Below are positions 31,699-38,738 of a stretch of DNA of 64,000 bases, piece after piece (positions within the stretch are counted from its first letter, which is position 1; every line of letters starts with the position of its first letter). Both the position numbers and the translations under genes were made by a program. The stretch spans positions 1 through 64,000 of the forward strand of contig NZ_VTPX01000008.1 of NCBI RefSeq assembly GCF_008298015.1, given 5' to 3'. This DNA comes from Salinicola corii. GTDB taxonomy: Bacteria; Pseudomonadota; Gammaproteobacteria; Pseudomonadales; Halomonadaceae. The notes beneath the pieces are model-generated. The model was given only the letters and a program-made list of their open reading frames with translations. It was not told where the DNA came from and did not search any database.

Positions 31699-32735
31699 AG
31701 AAAGCGGCGCGCCACCGCGCCGCGATCCTGGACAGCATCGACAACGGCACCTTCGACTACGCCGTCACCTTTCCCCGCAGCAAGAACGCCCGCAAGTTCA
31801 TCCGCGGCGATCGCCTGGACCACTACCTGACCGGCTGGCTCGAGAAGAAACGCCCAACGCTGAAAACCAGCACCTTTCAGGGTTACCGCAAGATCATCGA
31901 CGGGCAGTTGATACCGGAGTTCGGCCACCTGCTTCTCGGCGAGCTGAAGCGTGGCCATGTGCGTGACTGGGCGGCCACGCTTACTTGCACCAATAAGCGG
32001 ATCGCCAACATGGTCAGCCCGCTACGCGCAGCGCTGGATGACGCCATGCACGACGAGCTGATCCCAGCCAACCCACTCGCCGGCTGGCACTACCGTAAGC
32101 AAGAGGCCCCGCGGGAAGTCGACGATATCGATCCGTTCACCGCCGAAGAGCAGCGCGCGATCGTTGCGGCAGCCCCAGCGGCGGCACGGCCGCTACTCGA
32201 GTTCGCATTCTGGAGTGGACTGCGCACGTCCGAACTGGTCGCGCTACGCTGGGAGGACATCGACTGGCAGCACAAACGACTGCGCGTGACCCGTGCGATG
32301 ACGCAAGCGGCCCGCGGTACCGCCGAGGCAACGAAGACCGCCGCCGGCACCCGCACGATCGACCTACTGCCTATCGCCCACGACGCTCTCACAAAGCAGA
32401 AGCCGCTGAGTGCGTTGCACCCCAGCGGCCACGTCTTCCTCAACCCGCGAACCGGCGAACCCTGGACCGGCGACCAGGCGATCCGAAAAACGATGTGGAC
32501 CCACGCACTCAAGCGCGCTGGCGTCCGGTACCGCCGGCCCTACCAGACACGCCACACCTTCGGATCGATGATGGTCTCCGCCGGGGAGCCCCTCGCCTGG
32601 GTATCGCGGCAGATGGGCCACACCAGCGTCATCACCACCACGAGGATCTACGCCAGGTGGATACCGGTTACGAATAGCCAGGCGGGAGCCTTGGCGACAC
32701 GCGCATATGCTGATTCACGCGGAAGCATTGCTTGA
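31572..32735 (+). CDS. int: Prophage tyrosine integrase
   Basis: 387 residues from a GTG at 31572. The N-terminus (STIEIDFYYQGARCRERIKL) is an arm-binding domain of the DUF3596 type. A SAM-like core-binding domain follows. The catalytic part shows the first Arg in FWSGLRTSELVALRWEDID, the RHTFGSMM box, the LGH-like MGHTSVITT and the nucleophile Tyr in RIYARW. It lies at the right end of the prophage, 1.2 kb from the attachment core. The Abi_2 gene between them is probably cargo. Confidence 0.93.
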   Translation: MGKPTDFDGVRAASASTIEIDFYYQGARCRERIKLQPTPANLKKAARHRAAILDSIDNGTFDYAVTFPRSKNARKFIRGDRLDHYLTGWLEKKRPTLKTSTFQGYRKIIDGQLIPEFGHLLLGELKRGHVRDWAATLTCTNKRIANMVSPLRAALDDAMHDELIPANPLAGWHYRKQEAPREVDDIDPFTAEEQRAIVAAAPAAARPLLEFAFWSGLRTSELVALRWEDIDWQHKRLRVTRAMTQAARGTAEATKTAAGTRTIDLLPIAHDALTKQKPLSALHPSGHVFLNPRTGEPWTGDQAIRKTMWTHALKRAGVRYRRPYQTRHTFGSMMVSAGEPLAWVSRQMGHTSVITTTRIYARWIPVTNSQAGALATRAYADSRGSIA

Positions 32736-32767
32736 AAGCATTTCGCGAAAAAATTTGACGGAAAAGT

Positions 32768-32789
32768 AGTGTTAAGGTACCTTAACACT
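32768..32789. promoter_or_regulatory. Perfect 22-bp palindrome in the integrase-abi gap
   Basis: Eleven-base arms (AGTGTTAAGGT and its exact complement) meet with no spacer. The palindrome covers the -10 region of a possible promoter (TTGACG at 32755-32760, 17-bp spacer, TACCTT at 32778-32783) reading towards the abi gene. It looks like an operator for a dimeric regulator that is not encoded nearby. Confidence 0.7.
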
Positions 32790-32866
32790 CAATCGCGCCC
32801 GCTCCTCTGGCCTGCCTATATGGCTTGCTACGTGCGGGCCTTCTCGTTTCTGGTCCAAAAATAAAT

Positions 32867-33856
32867 ATGTCTCAGCCGAATCCCATTGCGCCGAAACCCT
32901 GGAAAGACTACACCGATCTCGTCAGTAGGCTTGAGAACAACGGCATGATTGTTCCTGATCGGGCGCGAGCAGAGCGCAAGATTTCGCAGATCGGCTACTA
33001 CCGGCTGAGTGGTTACTGGTATCCGTGTCGCCAGATAGAATTGGATGATACCGGCAGGCAGGTTAAGAGATATGGACTACCAATGAGATCTAGCGCCTTT
33101 CAAGAAGGCACTAACTTCGATGATATTGTTCGTCTCTATATTTTTGATAAACGCTTAAGGCAACTAATTCTCGACGCAGTTGAACGAATAGAAGTCAATA
33201 TTCGGACCATTATTGCCCATGTTGTCGGACAGCAAGACGCCCTAGCGTACGAGAACCCCTCATTTATAAACCCTAAAAAGCTAGCCACCTATTTTCAGAA
33301 TGGCAATGTGAGGAATCAATGGCACGACTGGCTCGGCAACCATAAAGCTAAAATCAACAGGAGCCGAGAAGACCATATTGAATGGCATAAGCGGAGCCAA
33401 AAAGCCATTCCCTTTTGGGTGGCTGTCGAAGCTTGGGACTTCGGAACAATGTCAAAATATTTCGAACTTCTCAAAATGTCTCATCAAACAAGAGTCGCAG
33501 AAAAAGTAGGTGTCTCGACAGTCAAAAATTTAGTTAATTGGCTGCGTGAGATAAATACGTTACGTAATAGATGCGCCCATCATGCAAGAATCTGGAATCA
33601 GTCTAGCTCTAATCCACTCAATTATGAGAACGACCCTTTTTTTCATGGTCTGCCATCTAATGGAGAAAGCAAGAAGCGCATGTTGGGCTTGATCGCTGTG
33701 ATTGGGTATCTCACGAAACAGATCGGTCCGGGATCACGCTGGATCGAGGATGTAGCGGCATTGATAGATGATAAGCCCAACCCACCATCTTGCTCTTTGA
33801 GCGCAATGGGGATACCTGAAGACGGCTTTCCTAGAGCAGCTTTTGGGATTGGCTGA
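32867..33856 (+). CDS. Abi_2-family abortive infection protein (AbiD/AbiF-like)
   Basis: 329 residues from the ATG at 32867. The start KPWKDYTDLVSRLENNGMIV, then SQIGYYRLSGYWYP, and the middle FDKRLRQLILDAVERIEVNI are hallmarks of Abi_2. LREINTLRNRCAHHARIWN contains the R-x4-H HEPN ribonuclease motif. Family role: abortive infection after phage attack, by RNA cleavage. The gene is clearly more AT-rich than its surroundings and lies outside the core prophage modules next to the att site, as expected for acquired anti-phage cargo. A repressible promoter lies upstream. Confidence 0.9.
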   Translation: MSQPNPIAPKPWKDYTDLVSRLENNGMIVPDRARAERKISQIGYYRLSGYWYPCRQIELDDTGRQVKRYGLPMRSSAFQEGTNFDDIVRLYIFDKRLRQLILDAVERIEVNIRTIIAHVVGQQDALAYENPSFINPKKLATYFQNGNVRNQWHDWLGNHKAKINRSREDHIEWHKRSQKAIPFWVAVEAWDFGTMSKYFELLKMSHQTRVAEKVGVSTVKNLVNWLREINTLRNRCAHHARIWNQSSSNPLNYENDPFFHGLPSNGESKKRMLGLIAVIGYLTKQIGPGSRWIEDVAALIDDKPNPPSCSLSAMGIPEDGFPRAAFGIG

Positions 33857-33910
33857 TAGTCAGGGAATGGTCAGCAATCTATGTAAGTCGTTGTTTATAG
33901 AAGACATGGC

Positions 33911-33938
33911 GGGGGTTCAATTCCCCCCGCCTCCACCA
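33911..33938 (+). other. Attachment site: 3' end of a tmRNA (ssrA) or tRNA, left boundary of element 2
   Basis: GGGGG, TTCAATT, CCCCC forms a T-arm, followed by CGCCTCC and ACCA, the 3' acceptor strand of tmRNA or tRNA. The 5' part of such a gene is not present upstream, because the abi gene ends only 55 bp away. The last 14 bp (33925-33938) recur exactly at 43433-43446. I interpret this as an att junction shared by the prophage and the second element. ssrA is favoured because related P4-type integrases (E. coli CP4-57) use it. Confidence 0.72.
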
Positions 33939-33985
33939 AATAAGGGTTTCAGGGCATATCAGAAAGTGTCATGAGACCAGCAAAC

Positions 33986-34008
33986 AAGGGCCTTCGGGCC
34001 CTTTTTTG
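33986..34008 (+). terminator. Intrinsic terminator just inside element 2
   Basis: AAGGGCC (33986-33992), loop TTCG, GGCCCTT (33997-34003) and a T-run. It may terminate transcription coming through the reconstituted RNA gene end. Confidence 0.8.
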
Positions 34009-34051
34009 TTGTCATAACGTCCCACAAGATTCCTAGACATCCGCCGTTCTA

Positions 34052-34222
34052 TGGGGGCATATTTGGGGGCACATCGCCATAGCGCCCGATCTTATGCCCC
34101 CAAATCGGCAGGAAATCCCCGCCCCATGGGCTCAGGCAGAGAACGAGAGATGCCCCCAGCGTGGGGGCATAAGCTCCAAGATTGGGGGCACATGGCGACC
34201 ATAACGCCACGAGGTGCCCCCA
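34052..34222. repeat. Integrase arm-type boxes TGGGGGCA, left end of element 2
   Basis: Seven copies of TGGGGGCA or its complement lie in 171 bp: 34052, 34064, 34162 and 34183 on the plus strand; 34095, 34151 and 34215 on the minus strand. The last overlaps the integrase ribosome site and start. The first pair, 12 bp apart, sits in a 21-bp segment repeated exactly at 43351-43371 near the other end. Such boxes at both ends are expected arm-binding sites for the integrase. The copy at the start codon could also autoregulate it. Confidence 0.8.
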
Positions 34223-35455
34223 ATGTCCCGCCCTACCAATAAGCTCAGCGCGACCGCCGTTCGCACCGCCAAGCCTGGAGAGAAGATCCAACGGCTGGCG
34301 GATGGTGGAGGGCTATATCTGGAGATAACTCCAGCAGGTGGTCGCTACTGGCGGATGAAATACCGGATCCACGGCAAGGAGAAGCGCCTGGCCATCGGCG
34401 TCTATCCCGATGTGAGCCTATCCGATGCCCGGGAAGCGAGAGACGAGGCCCGCCGGCTACTGACTCAAGATATCGACCCCAGCACGGCCAAGCGCCTGAC
34501 ACGCCAGCATGGCGTGGAGAATGCCGCCAGCACCTTTCAGACCGTGGGCGTGGAGTGGCTGGAGCAGGTACACCAGCATGAAGTGGTGCCAGAGCACTAC
34601 CAGCGCAACAAGCGCCGGCTGGAGCGTGACGCGTTCCCCATACTTGGCCGCCGGCCGATCGCCGATATCACCGCCCCGGAGCTGCTGGATTGCCTCAAGC
34701 GGATACAGGACCGCGGGCATCTGGAGACCGCCCACCGCGTCAAGACGCTATGTGGCCAGGTATTCCGTTACGCCATCTCCAAGGACCGTGCCGAGCGAGA
34801 CCCAACACCAGACCTCAAGGGCGCCCTGCGCAGCGCCAGAGGCAGCCACCACGCCGCGCTGACGGATCCCGAGCAGATAGGCCCGCTGTTACGAGCGATC
34901 GACGGCTACGGCGGCACGCCGACCGTTATCGCCGCGCTCAAGGTATCGCCCCTGGTCTTCGTCCGGCCGGGAGAGCTTCGCCAGGCGCTGTGGGAGGATA
35001 TCGACCTCAAGGCTGGCGAGTGGTCATTCCAGCCCAGCAAGAACGCCGCGCCGCTGATTGTGCCTCTACCCACCCAGGCCGTGGCGATCATATCCGACCT
35101 CCAAGGGCTGACCGGGCGCAGTCGATACGTATTCCCCGGCGCCCGTAGCCATACTCGCCCGATGAGCAATGCCGCCATCAAGGCCGCGCTGGACACGATG
35201 GGATTCAAGGGGCAGATGACCGCCCACGGCTTCCGAGCCATGGCCCGCACGGTGCTGGCGGAACGTCTCAACTTCCCCAGCGAATACATCGAGCAGCAAC
35301 TGGCCCACTCAGTACGCGATGCCAATGGCCGGGCATACAACCGCACCCAGCACCTCGAGCAGCGCCGGGAAATGCTACAAGCATGGGCGGACTACCTCGA
35401 CGCTCTCAAGGCAGGCACCACCAACGTGGTGCCATTGCGGAAAGCTGGCGCATGA
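34223..35455 (+). CDS. P4-type tyrosine integrase of element 2
   Basis: 410 residues from the ATG at 34223 (GAGG eight bases upstream); a GTG at 34214 is a weaker alternative. The N-terminal 90 residues (LSATAVRTAKPGEKIQRLAD, then RLAIGVYPDVSLSDARE) are the DUF4102 arm-binding domain of P4-like integrases. The catalytic domain has Arg in VFVRPGELRQALWEDID, AHGFRAMARTVL, the LAHSVRD box and the Tyr in GRAYNRTQHL. It lies directly beside the att core. Its sequence is unrelated in the N-terminus to the prophage integrase, so the two elements integrate independently. Confidence 0.95.
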   Translation: MSRPTNKLSATAVRTAKPGEKIQRLADGGGLYLEITPAGGRYWRMKYRIHGKEKRLAIGVYPDVSLSDAREARDEARRLLTQDIDPSTAKRLTRQHGVENAASTFQTVGVEWLEQVHQHEVVPEHYQRNKRRLERDAFPILGRRPIADITAPELLDCLKRIQDRGHLETAHRVKTLCGQVFRYAISKDRAERDPTPDLKGALRSARGSHHAALTDPEQIGPLLRAIDGYGGTPTVIAALKVSPLVFVRPGELRQALWEDIDLKAGEWSFQPSKNAAPLIVPLPTQAVAIISDLQGLTGRSRYVFPGARSHTRPMSNAAIKAALDTMGFKGQMTAHGFRAMARTVLAERLNFPSEYIEQQLAHSVRDANGRAYNRTQHLEQRREMLQAWADYLDALKAGTTNVVPLRKAGA

Positions 35456-35619
35456 ACCTTGCGGATGCTGCGGATCTGCGGAAAGCCCCGCCATTCCGGG
35501 TATTTGCCGTTGCGGATAAGTTGCGGACGGCTGCGGATAGCTCCAATTCATCCCCCCGTTTCAGGGCAGTGGCCAGCAGTCGCGGACGGGGCCTGCGGAT
35601 TCTGCGGATTTGCGGATAG
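35452..35619 (+). CDS. Doubtful 55-residue frame made largely of repeat module 1
   Basis: An ATG overlaps the integrase stop (ATGA) and opens a frame of 55 codons (MNLADAADLRKAPPF onward). Most of it is TGCGGAT-repeat DNA. Similar residues (ADSS, ILRICG) arise simply from translating the repeats. It may be translated because of the overlap, but a functional protein is doubtful. Confidence 0.25.
   Translation: MNLADAADLRKAPPFRVFAVADKLRTAADSSNSSPRFRAVASSRGRGLRILRICG
35460..35538 (+). repeat. Composite six-box repeat module M1
   Basis: TGCGGA(T/A/C) boxes start at 35460, 35469, 35477, 35511, 35522 and 35532, so the spacings are 9, 8, 34, 11 and 10 bp. The same spacing recurs in M2, and in reverse order in M3 and M4 (33 bp in the middle). 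Box 5 is TGCGGAC in M1, M2 and M4. Confidence 0.9.
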
Positions 35620-35672
35620 CCCCGCCACGGCGGGCGATACCGTTTGCGGATGAATTGCGGACGGCTGCGGAT
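35594..35672 (+). repeat. Composite six-box repeat module M2
   Basis: Boxes start at 35594, 35603, 35611, 35645, 35656 and 35666, giving 9, 8, 34, 11 and 10 bp, identical to M1. Only 55 bp separate M1 from M2. The spacer sequences differ between modules while the boxes are kept, which points to selection on protein binding rather than simple duplication. Confidence 0.9.
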
Positions 35673-35695
35673 AACATCGAGAACGCGGAGGCGAC

Positions 35696-35857
35696 ATGGA
35701 AAACGACAACCTTTCAATCAAAGGCTACCGCAAAGGAGGCCGGCCGATGAGGTGCCATGCCTGTGGCAAGAAAACCGAGCGAGCAACCTCCGAAGTCATC
35801 GACAAGCGGCGCTACTGCGTTGATTGCCTTCGCTATACCATGGCACGCCGACGCTAA
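35696..35857 (+). CDS. Small zinc-ribbon protein
   Basis: 53 residues from an ATG with GGAGG four bases upstream. It contains CHACGKK, a 13-residue insert and YCVDCLRY, so two CxxC pairs about 20 residues apart could bind zinc. The tail is basic (MARRR). Function unknown; a DNA-binding or regulatory role is plausible. It follows the M2 repeat and precedes the structured leader of alpA. Confidence 0.72.
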   Translation: MENDNLSIKGYRKGGRPMRCHACGKKTERATSEVIDKRRYCVDCLRYTMARRR

Positions 35858-35956
35858 CTAGAGTCCACCAAATAGCCATAGCGTGCCAAGCGATTCCAAG
35901 AAGTTGTTCAAAAAGGTGACCTTTTGGGGTATTCTTTCTCCCATGCTGGTATTTCA

Positions 35957-36075
35957 GATGCCGAACGGTAGTGACAGTTACCGATTGGCATCCGCGATAA
36001 CTAGATAAACCGCCCACGAGAGGCGGTTTTTTTGTGCCCAAAGGAAACCCGAACCCGCCTCGAGCGGGTTTTTTT
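35957..36075 (+). promoter_or_regulatory. Structured leader with stem-loop and two intrinsic terminators upstream of alpA
   Basis: A stem-loop (35957-35992) has a 6-bp and a 5-bp helix around a 3x3 internal loop and an 8-nt apical loop (GATGCC/GGCATC, CGGTA/TACCG). Terminator 1 is AAACCGCC/GGCGGTTT with seven T (36007-36033). Terminator 2 is AACCCGC/GCGGGTT with seven T (36052-36075), 18 bp before alpA. AAAAGG-TGA-CCTTTT near 35914 may be an operator. The layout recalls P4, whose immunity works through a small RNA and premature termination in front of its replication operon. Confidence 0.7.
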
Positions 36076-36093
36076 ATGCCTGGAGAAAGTGCA

Positions 36094-36291
36094 ATGGCCA
36101 TGATTCGGCTTCCCCAAGTAATGAAGGAAACAGGCCTGAGCCGCAGCAGCGTTTACCGGCTCATCAAGTCCGGCGAATTCCCGCAGCCGGTCAACCTAGG
36201 CCCGAGAGCGGTCGCGTGGGTCGATAACGAAGTGCGCGAGTGGATCGACAGCCGCATCCAAGGGGCGCGCAACAACGGGGAGACTGCCTAA
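36094..36291 (+). CDS. alpA: AlpA-family transcription regulator
   Basis: 65 residues from the ATG at 36094, preceded by GGAG eight bases upstream; an ATG at 36076 lies in the terminator and lacks a site. RLPQVMKETGLSRSSVYRLI, then GEFPQPVNLGPRAVAWVDNE and VREWIDSR are the MerR-like winged helix of AlpA. Family role: in CP4-57 AlpA activates excision, and in P4 the homologous Vis controls excision and transcription. It is the first gene after the double terminator. Confidence 0.93.
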   Translation: MAMIRLPQVMKETGLSRSSVYRLIKSGEFPQPVNLGPRAVAWVDNEVREWIDSRIQGARNNGETA

Positions 36292-36329
36292 TGCTTGCCC
36301 CAGCCACTCCCCGCCGATATGCTGCAGGC

Positions 36330-36414
36330 GTTACGGCAAAATCCGTAACCGATCTTGGCGGATCGAATCCCAAAAGGCGCATCAGCGCCCCTACATCATG
36401 TCGGCGCTTTTTTT
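36330..36414 (+). promoter_or_regulatory. Hairpin and terminator after alpA, with mutually exclusive pairings
   Basis: A perfect 7-bp stem GTTACGG/CCGTAAC (36330-36349) is followed by a terminator AGCGCC (36384-36389) / GGCGCT (36403-36408) with seven T. The same GCGCC can instead pair with GGCGC at 36376-36380, which would break the terminator. This looks like an attenuator between alpA and the small-gene operon. The rest of the 36292-36568 gap shows no gene. Confidence 0.6.
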
Positions 36415-36568
36415 GTGCCCGACTGATGCGTTATGGCGGCTGTGCGCGAGATGCCTACGGGCATGCCGGTGTTTCCTTTTGGGCCGGTCCGCCAACTTGC
36501 GTACAGTCGCCCCCATCCGTTGCTTGGCGGCAACCGGGGACGACTCCAATACCAAAAGGAGTCACCCT

Positions 36569-36754
36569 ATGGCCTTCCCGCGCCTATTCCCTATCCGCAA
36601 TCCGTCTGCACGCGCCGCAGCCCATCGCGCTATGGCAAGAGCAGCCCTGTTCAGCAACTCAAGCGCCGCCGTCCGGCTCAAGCGCTACAACCACCACATC
36701 AGCAAAGCCCACCACCTGGAAACCTTCAACGCCGGCCAGGAGGTGCAGGCATGA
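36569..36754 (+). CDS. Small basic protein, unknown
   Basis: 61 residues, ATG with AGGAG seven bases upstream. It is rich in Ala, Arg, His and Ser (ARAAAHRAMARAALFSNSS, then RLKRYNHHISKAHHLE) and strongly basic, likely helical. It overlaps the next gene by 4 bp and begins the main operon of element 2. No family recognised. Confidence 0.65.
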   Translation: MAFPRLFPIRNPSARAAAHRAMARAALFSNSSAAVRLKRYNHHISKAHHLETFNAGQEVQA

Positions 36755-37008
36755 AAATGGTCTCGATCACTCCAACCGCCATCAAGCACCGCGCCGATAC
36801 GGCCGCCCGCATCGGGTCCGCGCTGGCGGGCATTACCACCGTGCTGCACAACGACGAGATGGAGCGCGACGAGGGCCGCCCAGCGCTGGTGGACAACTTC
36901 ACCCGAGGGAATCTGTTCGAGGCACTGCTGGCGCTCAGCGATCAGGCCACCGACCTGGCGGATTCCATCGCTTACCTGAGCCAGAACGAGCAGGAGGGCC
37001 AGTCATGA
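36751..37008 (+). CDS. Small helical protein, unknown
   Basis: 85 residues (MKMVSITPTAIKHRADTAAR onward). Predicted mostly helical with an acidic C-terminus (FEALLALSDQATDLADSIAY). Start and stop both form ATGA overlaps with neighbours. Unknown function. Confidence 0.65.
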   Translation: MKMVSITPTAIKHRADTAARIGSALAGITTVLHNDEMERDEGRPALVDNFTRGNLFEALLALSDQATDLADSIAYLSQNEQEGQS

Positions 37009-37325
37009 GCGATGACCTTCAAGTCGCCCGGCTGATGGTGGAGCGCGTCACCCTCGAATCCAGCCGCCTACAAGTCGCCCTCAACGCGATCAGCGATGCC
37101 GCCTCCGAGGATGACGGCACGCTCTCCGACAGCACCTTGCGCGGCCTGATGGAAGCCGCCGGCATGTTGGGCGACTACATGGACCTGTTCGCCAACGAGC
37201 AGGCCGCCAGCCTGCGCAGCCTGGAAGAATCACGGAATCGCGAGGAGTCCCGCCGCGCCTTGGCCGAGTGTGCCGATAGTGTGCAAGACACCCCCGTCTC
37301 CAAGGCAAGGGGGGCGAAACGATGA
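37005..37325 (+). CDS. Small helical protein, unknown
   Basis: 106 residues. Acidic helices (RLMVERVTLESSRLQVALNA, then GLMEAAGMLGDYMDLFANEQ) end in a charged tail. No motif recognised. It is coupled by overlaps to both sides. Confidence 0.65.
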   Translation: MSDDLQVARLMVERVTLESSRLQVALNAISDAASEDDGTLSDSTLRGLMEAAGMLGDYMDLFANEQAASLRSLEESRNREESRRALAECADSVQDTPVSKARGAKR

Positions 37326-37798
37326 AGACTATTATCACCTTCGACACCGCCCGCCTGACCGACGACGAGCAACGTCGACGCCTCGAGGAATCACCGGGGT
37401 TCGAGCTGGCGGCGATCCTGCGTCAGTTGGCCGTGGAGTGTGAGCAAGGCGGCAAGCTGCCCACCTCCCGCATGGTGGCGTTGGACGAGTCCGCCAGCGG
37501 CACACGTTTCCCGACTCACATCGGCACCGTTGAGACCCCGCCTCAGGCTGAGGCAGATGGACAGCCCCGCATGACGATCGGCCAAGCCATCGAGCTGGTG
37601 CAGACCACAAGCGATCTGCTGACGCTGGGCAACCGGATCGAGCGAATCGAGAAGGAGATGGGGCATGCCAAGGTGCCGGCCCGCGAGCGTCTACCACTGG
37701 CCAAGGCCAGCGGGCATATCGGCGCCACGTTGCATGCGGTATTCCGTGCGCTGGAGAACGCCCACGAGGGCATGGGAGGGCCGTTCCGTGAAGTCTGA
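37322..37798 (+). CDS. Hypothetical protein of element 2
   Basis: 158 residues. The N-terminal half (IITFDTARLTDDEQRRRLEE, then LAAILRQLAVECEQGGKLPT) and the C-terminal helix (ASGHIGATLHAVFRALENAH) show no known domain. Position directly before the primase suggests a replication accessory role, without sequence support. It overlaps the primase start by 11 bp. Confidence 0.62.
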   Translation: MKTIITFDTARLTDDEQRRRLEESPGFELAAILRQLAVECEQGGKLPTSRMVALDESASGTRFPTHIGTVETPPQAEADGQPRMTIGQAIELVQTTSDLLTLGNRIERIEKEMGHAKVPARERLPLAKASGHIGATLHAVFRALENAHEGMGGPFREV

Positions 37799-38738
37799 AA
37801 CGAGAACGCCCGACCACAAGGGCCGGGCGCCAGAGCCGCGTTGTGTGCTCCCCACACATCACCATCATAGCATCGAATCGGCGTTGATCGACGCCCTGCT
37901 AGGCCAAGGCGTGGCCGGCCTCTCCATCATCGCCGATGGTAGCGTCCATCGCTTCGATGCCCCGGACAAGCGTCGCGGCAATCTCTCCGGCTGGTACGTG
38001 TGCCCCACTCACGAGATCGCCGTCTATGGCTTCTGGCATACAGGCGAACAGCACACGGTGACGCTGGCGGGAGAGCATGACCCCATCGCCGCCGAGCAAG
38101 CACGACAGGTTGCGCAGAGAGCCCGGCAGGCAAGGGAAAGCCAGCGGCAGCGAGAGCAGGCGCACGCGGCCAAACGCGTCCGCCGGCTGTGGGCAAGCGC
38201 CAGCGCTGCCGATCGACGCCATGCCTACCTGGTCGCCAAGCAGGTAGCACCCTACGGCATCCGCCAGCATGGCGACCGGCTGCTGGTCCCACTGTTCGCC
38301 GAGGGCCAACTGGTGAACCTGCAACGCATCGGACCAGATGGCACCAAGCGCTTCATGCCCCGCGCTCGCCTCAAAGGCTGCGCGACGATCATCGGTCGGC
38401 TGGCGGATGCACCGCGCCTGTACCTCTGCGAAGGCTGGGCAACGGCCGCGACGTTGCATGAGTCCACCGGCTGCCCCGTGGTCGCCGCCATGACCGCCAA
38501 CAACCTGGCACCGGTCGGGCAAGCCCTTCGTCAGCGTCTGCCGGCGAGCGTTGCCATCACCGTCGCCGCCGACAACGACCAGCACACCGAAGGCAATCCC
38601 GGCATCACCGCCGCCAGAGAGATCGCGGCCGCCGTCCGCGCCGATCTGACCTGGCCACGCTTCCCCTGTCCGGATTGCACCTGTACCGACTTCAACGATC
38701 TGGCTCGCTGCCAGTCTCCCCAGGAGGGCGCCGCATGA
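37788..38738 (+). CDS. Toprim-domain primase of element 2
   Basis: 316 residues from a GTG at 37788 (GGAGGG seven bases upstream). Residues 60-180 include GWYVCPTHEIAVYGFWHTGE and a basic helical linker. The C-terminal half has LYLCEGWATAATLHESTGCP and ITVAADNDQHTEGNPG, the Glu and DxD elements of a Toprim catalytic site. CPDCTCTDFNDLARCQ at the end adds a Cys cluster. It probably makes primers for replication of the element. It overlaps the DUF3987 gene by 4 bp. Confidence 0.87.
   Translation: MKSETRTPDHKGRAPEPRCVLPTHHHHSIESALIDALLGQGVAGLSIIADGSVHRFDAPDKRRGNLSGWYVCPTHEIAVYGFWHTGEQHTVTLAGEHDPIAAEQARQVAQRARQARESQRQREQAHAAKRVRRLWASASAADRRHAYLVAKQVAPYGIRQHGDRLLVPLFAEGQLVNLQRIGPDGTKRFMPRARLKGCATIIGRLADAPRLYLCEGWATAATLHESTGCPVVAAMTANNLAPVGQALRQRLPASVAITVAADNDQHTEGNPGITAAREIAAAVRADLTWPRFPCPDCTCTDFNDLARCQSPQEGAA

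Noticed and set aside
33850-33938. A complete tRNA gene at the left att
   Set aside because: Only the T-arm and 3' acceptor strand are present. No 5' acceptor strand (expected GGNGGCG) lies 70-95 bases upstream, and the abi gene occupies that space.
36300-36420. Possible tRNA-like fold after alpA (GGATCGAATCC resembles a T-arm)
   Set aside because: The anticodon-like stem is 7 bp with a 6-nt loop, there is no matching acceptor stem and no CCA end. A hairpin plus terminator explains the sequence better.
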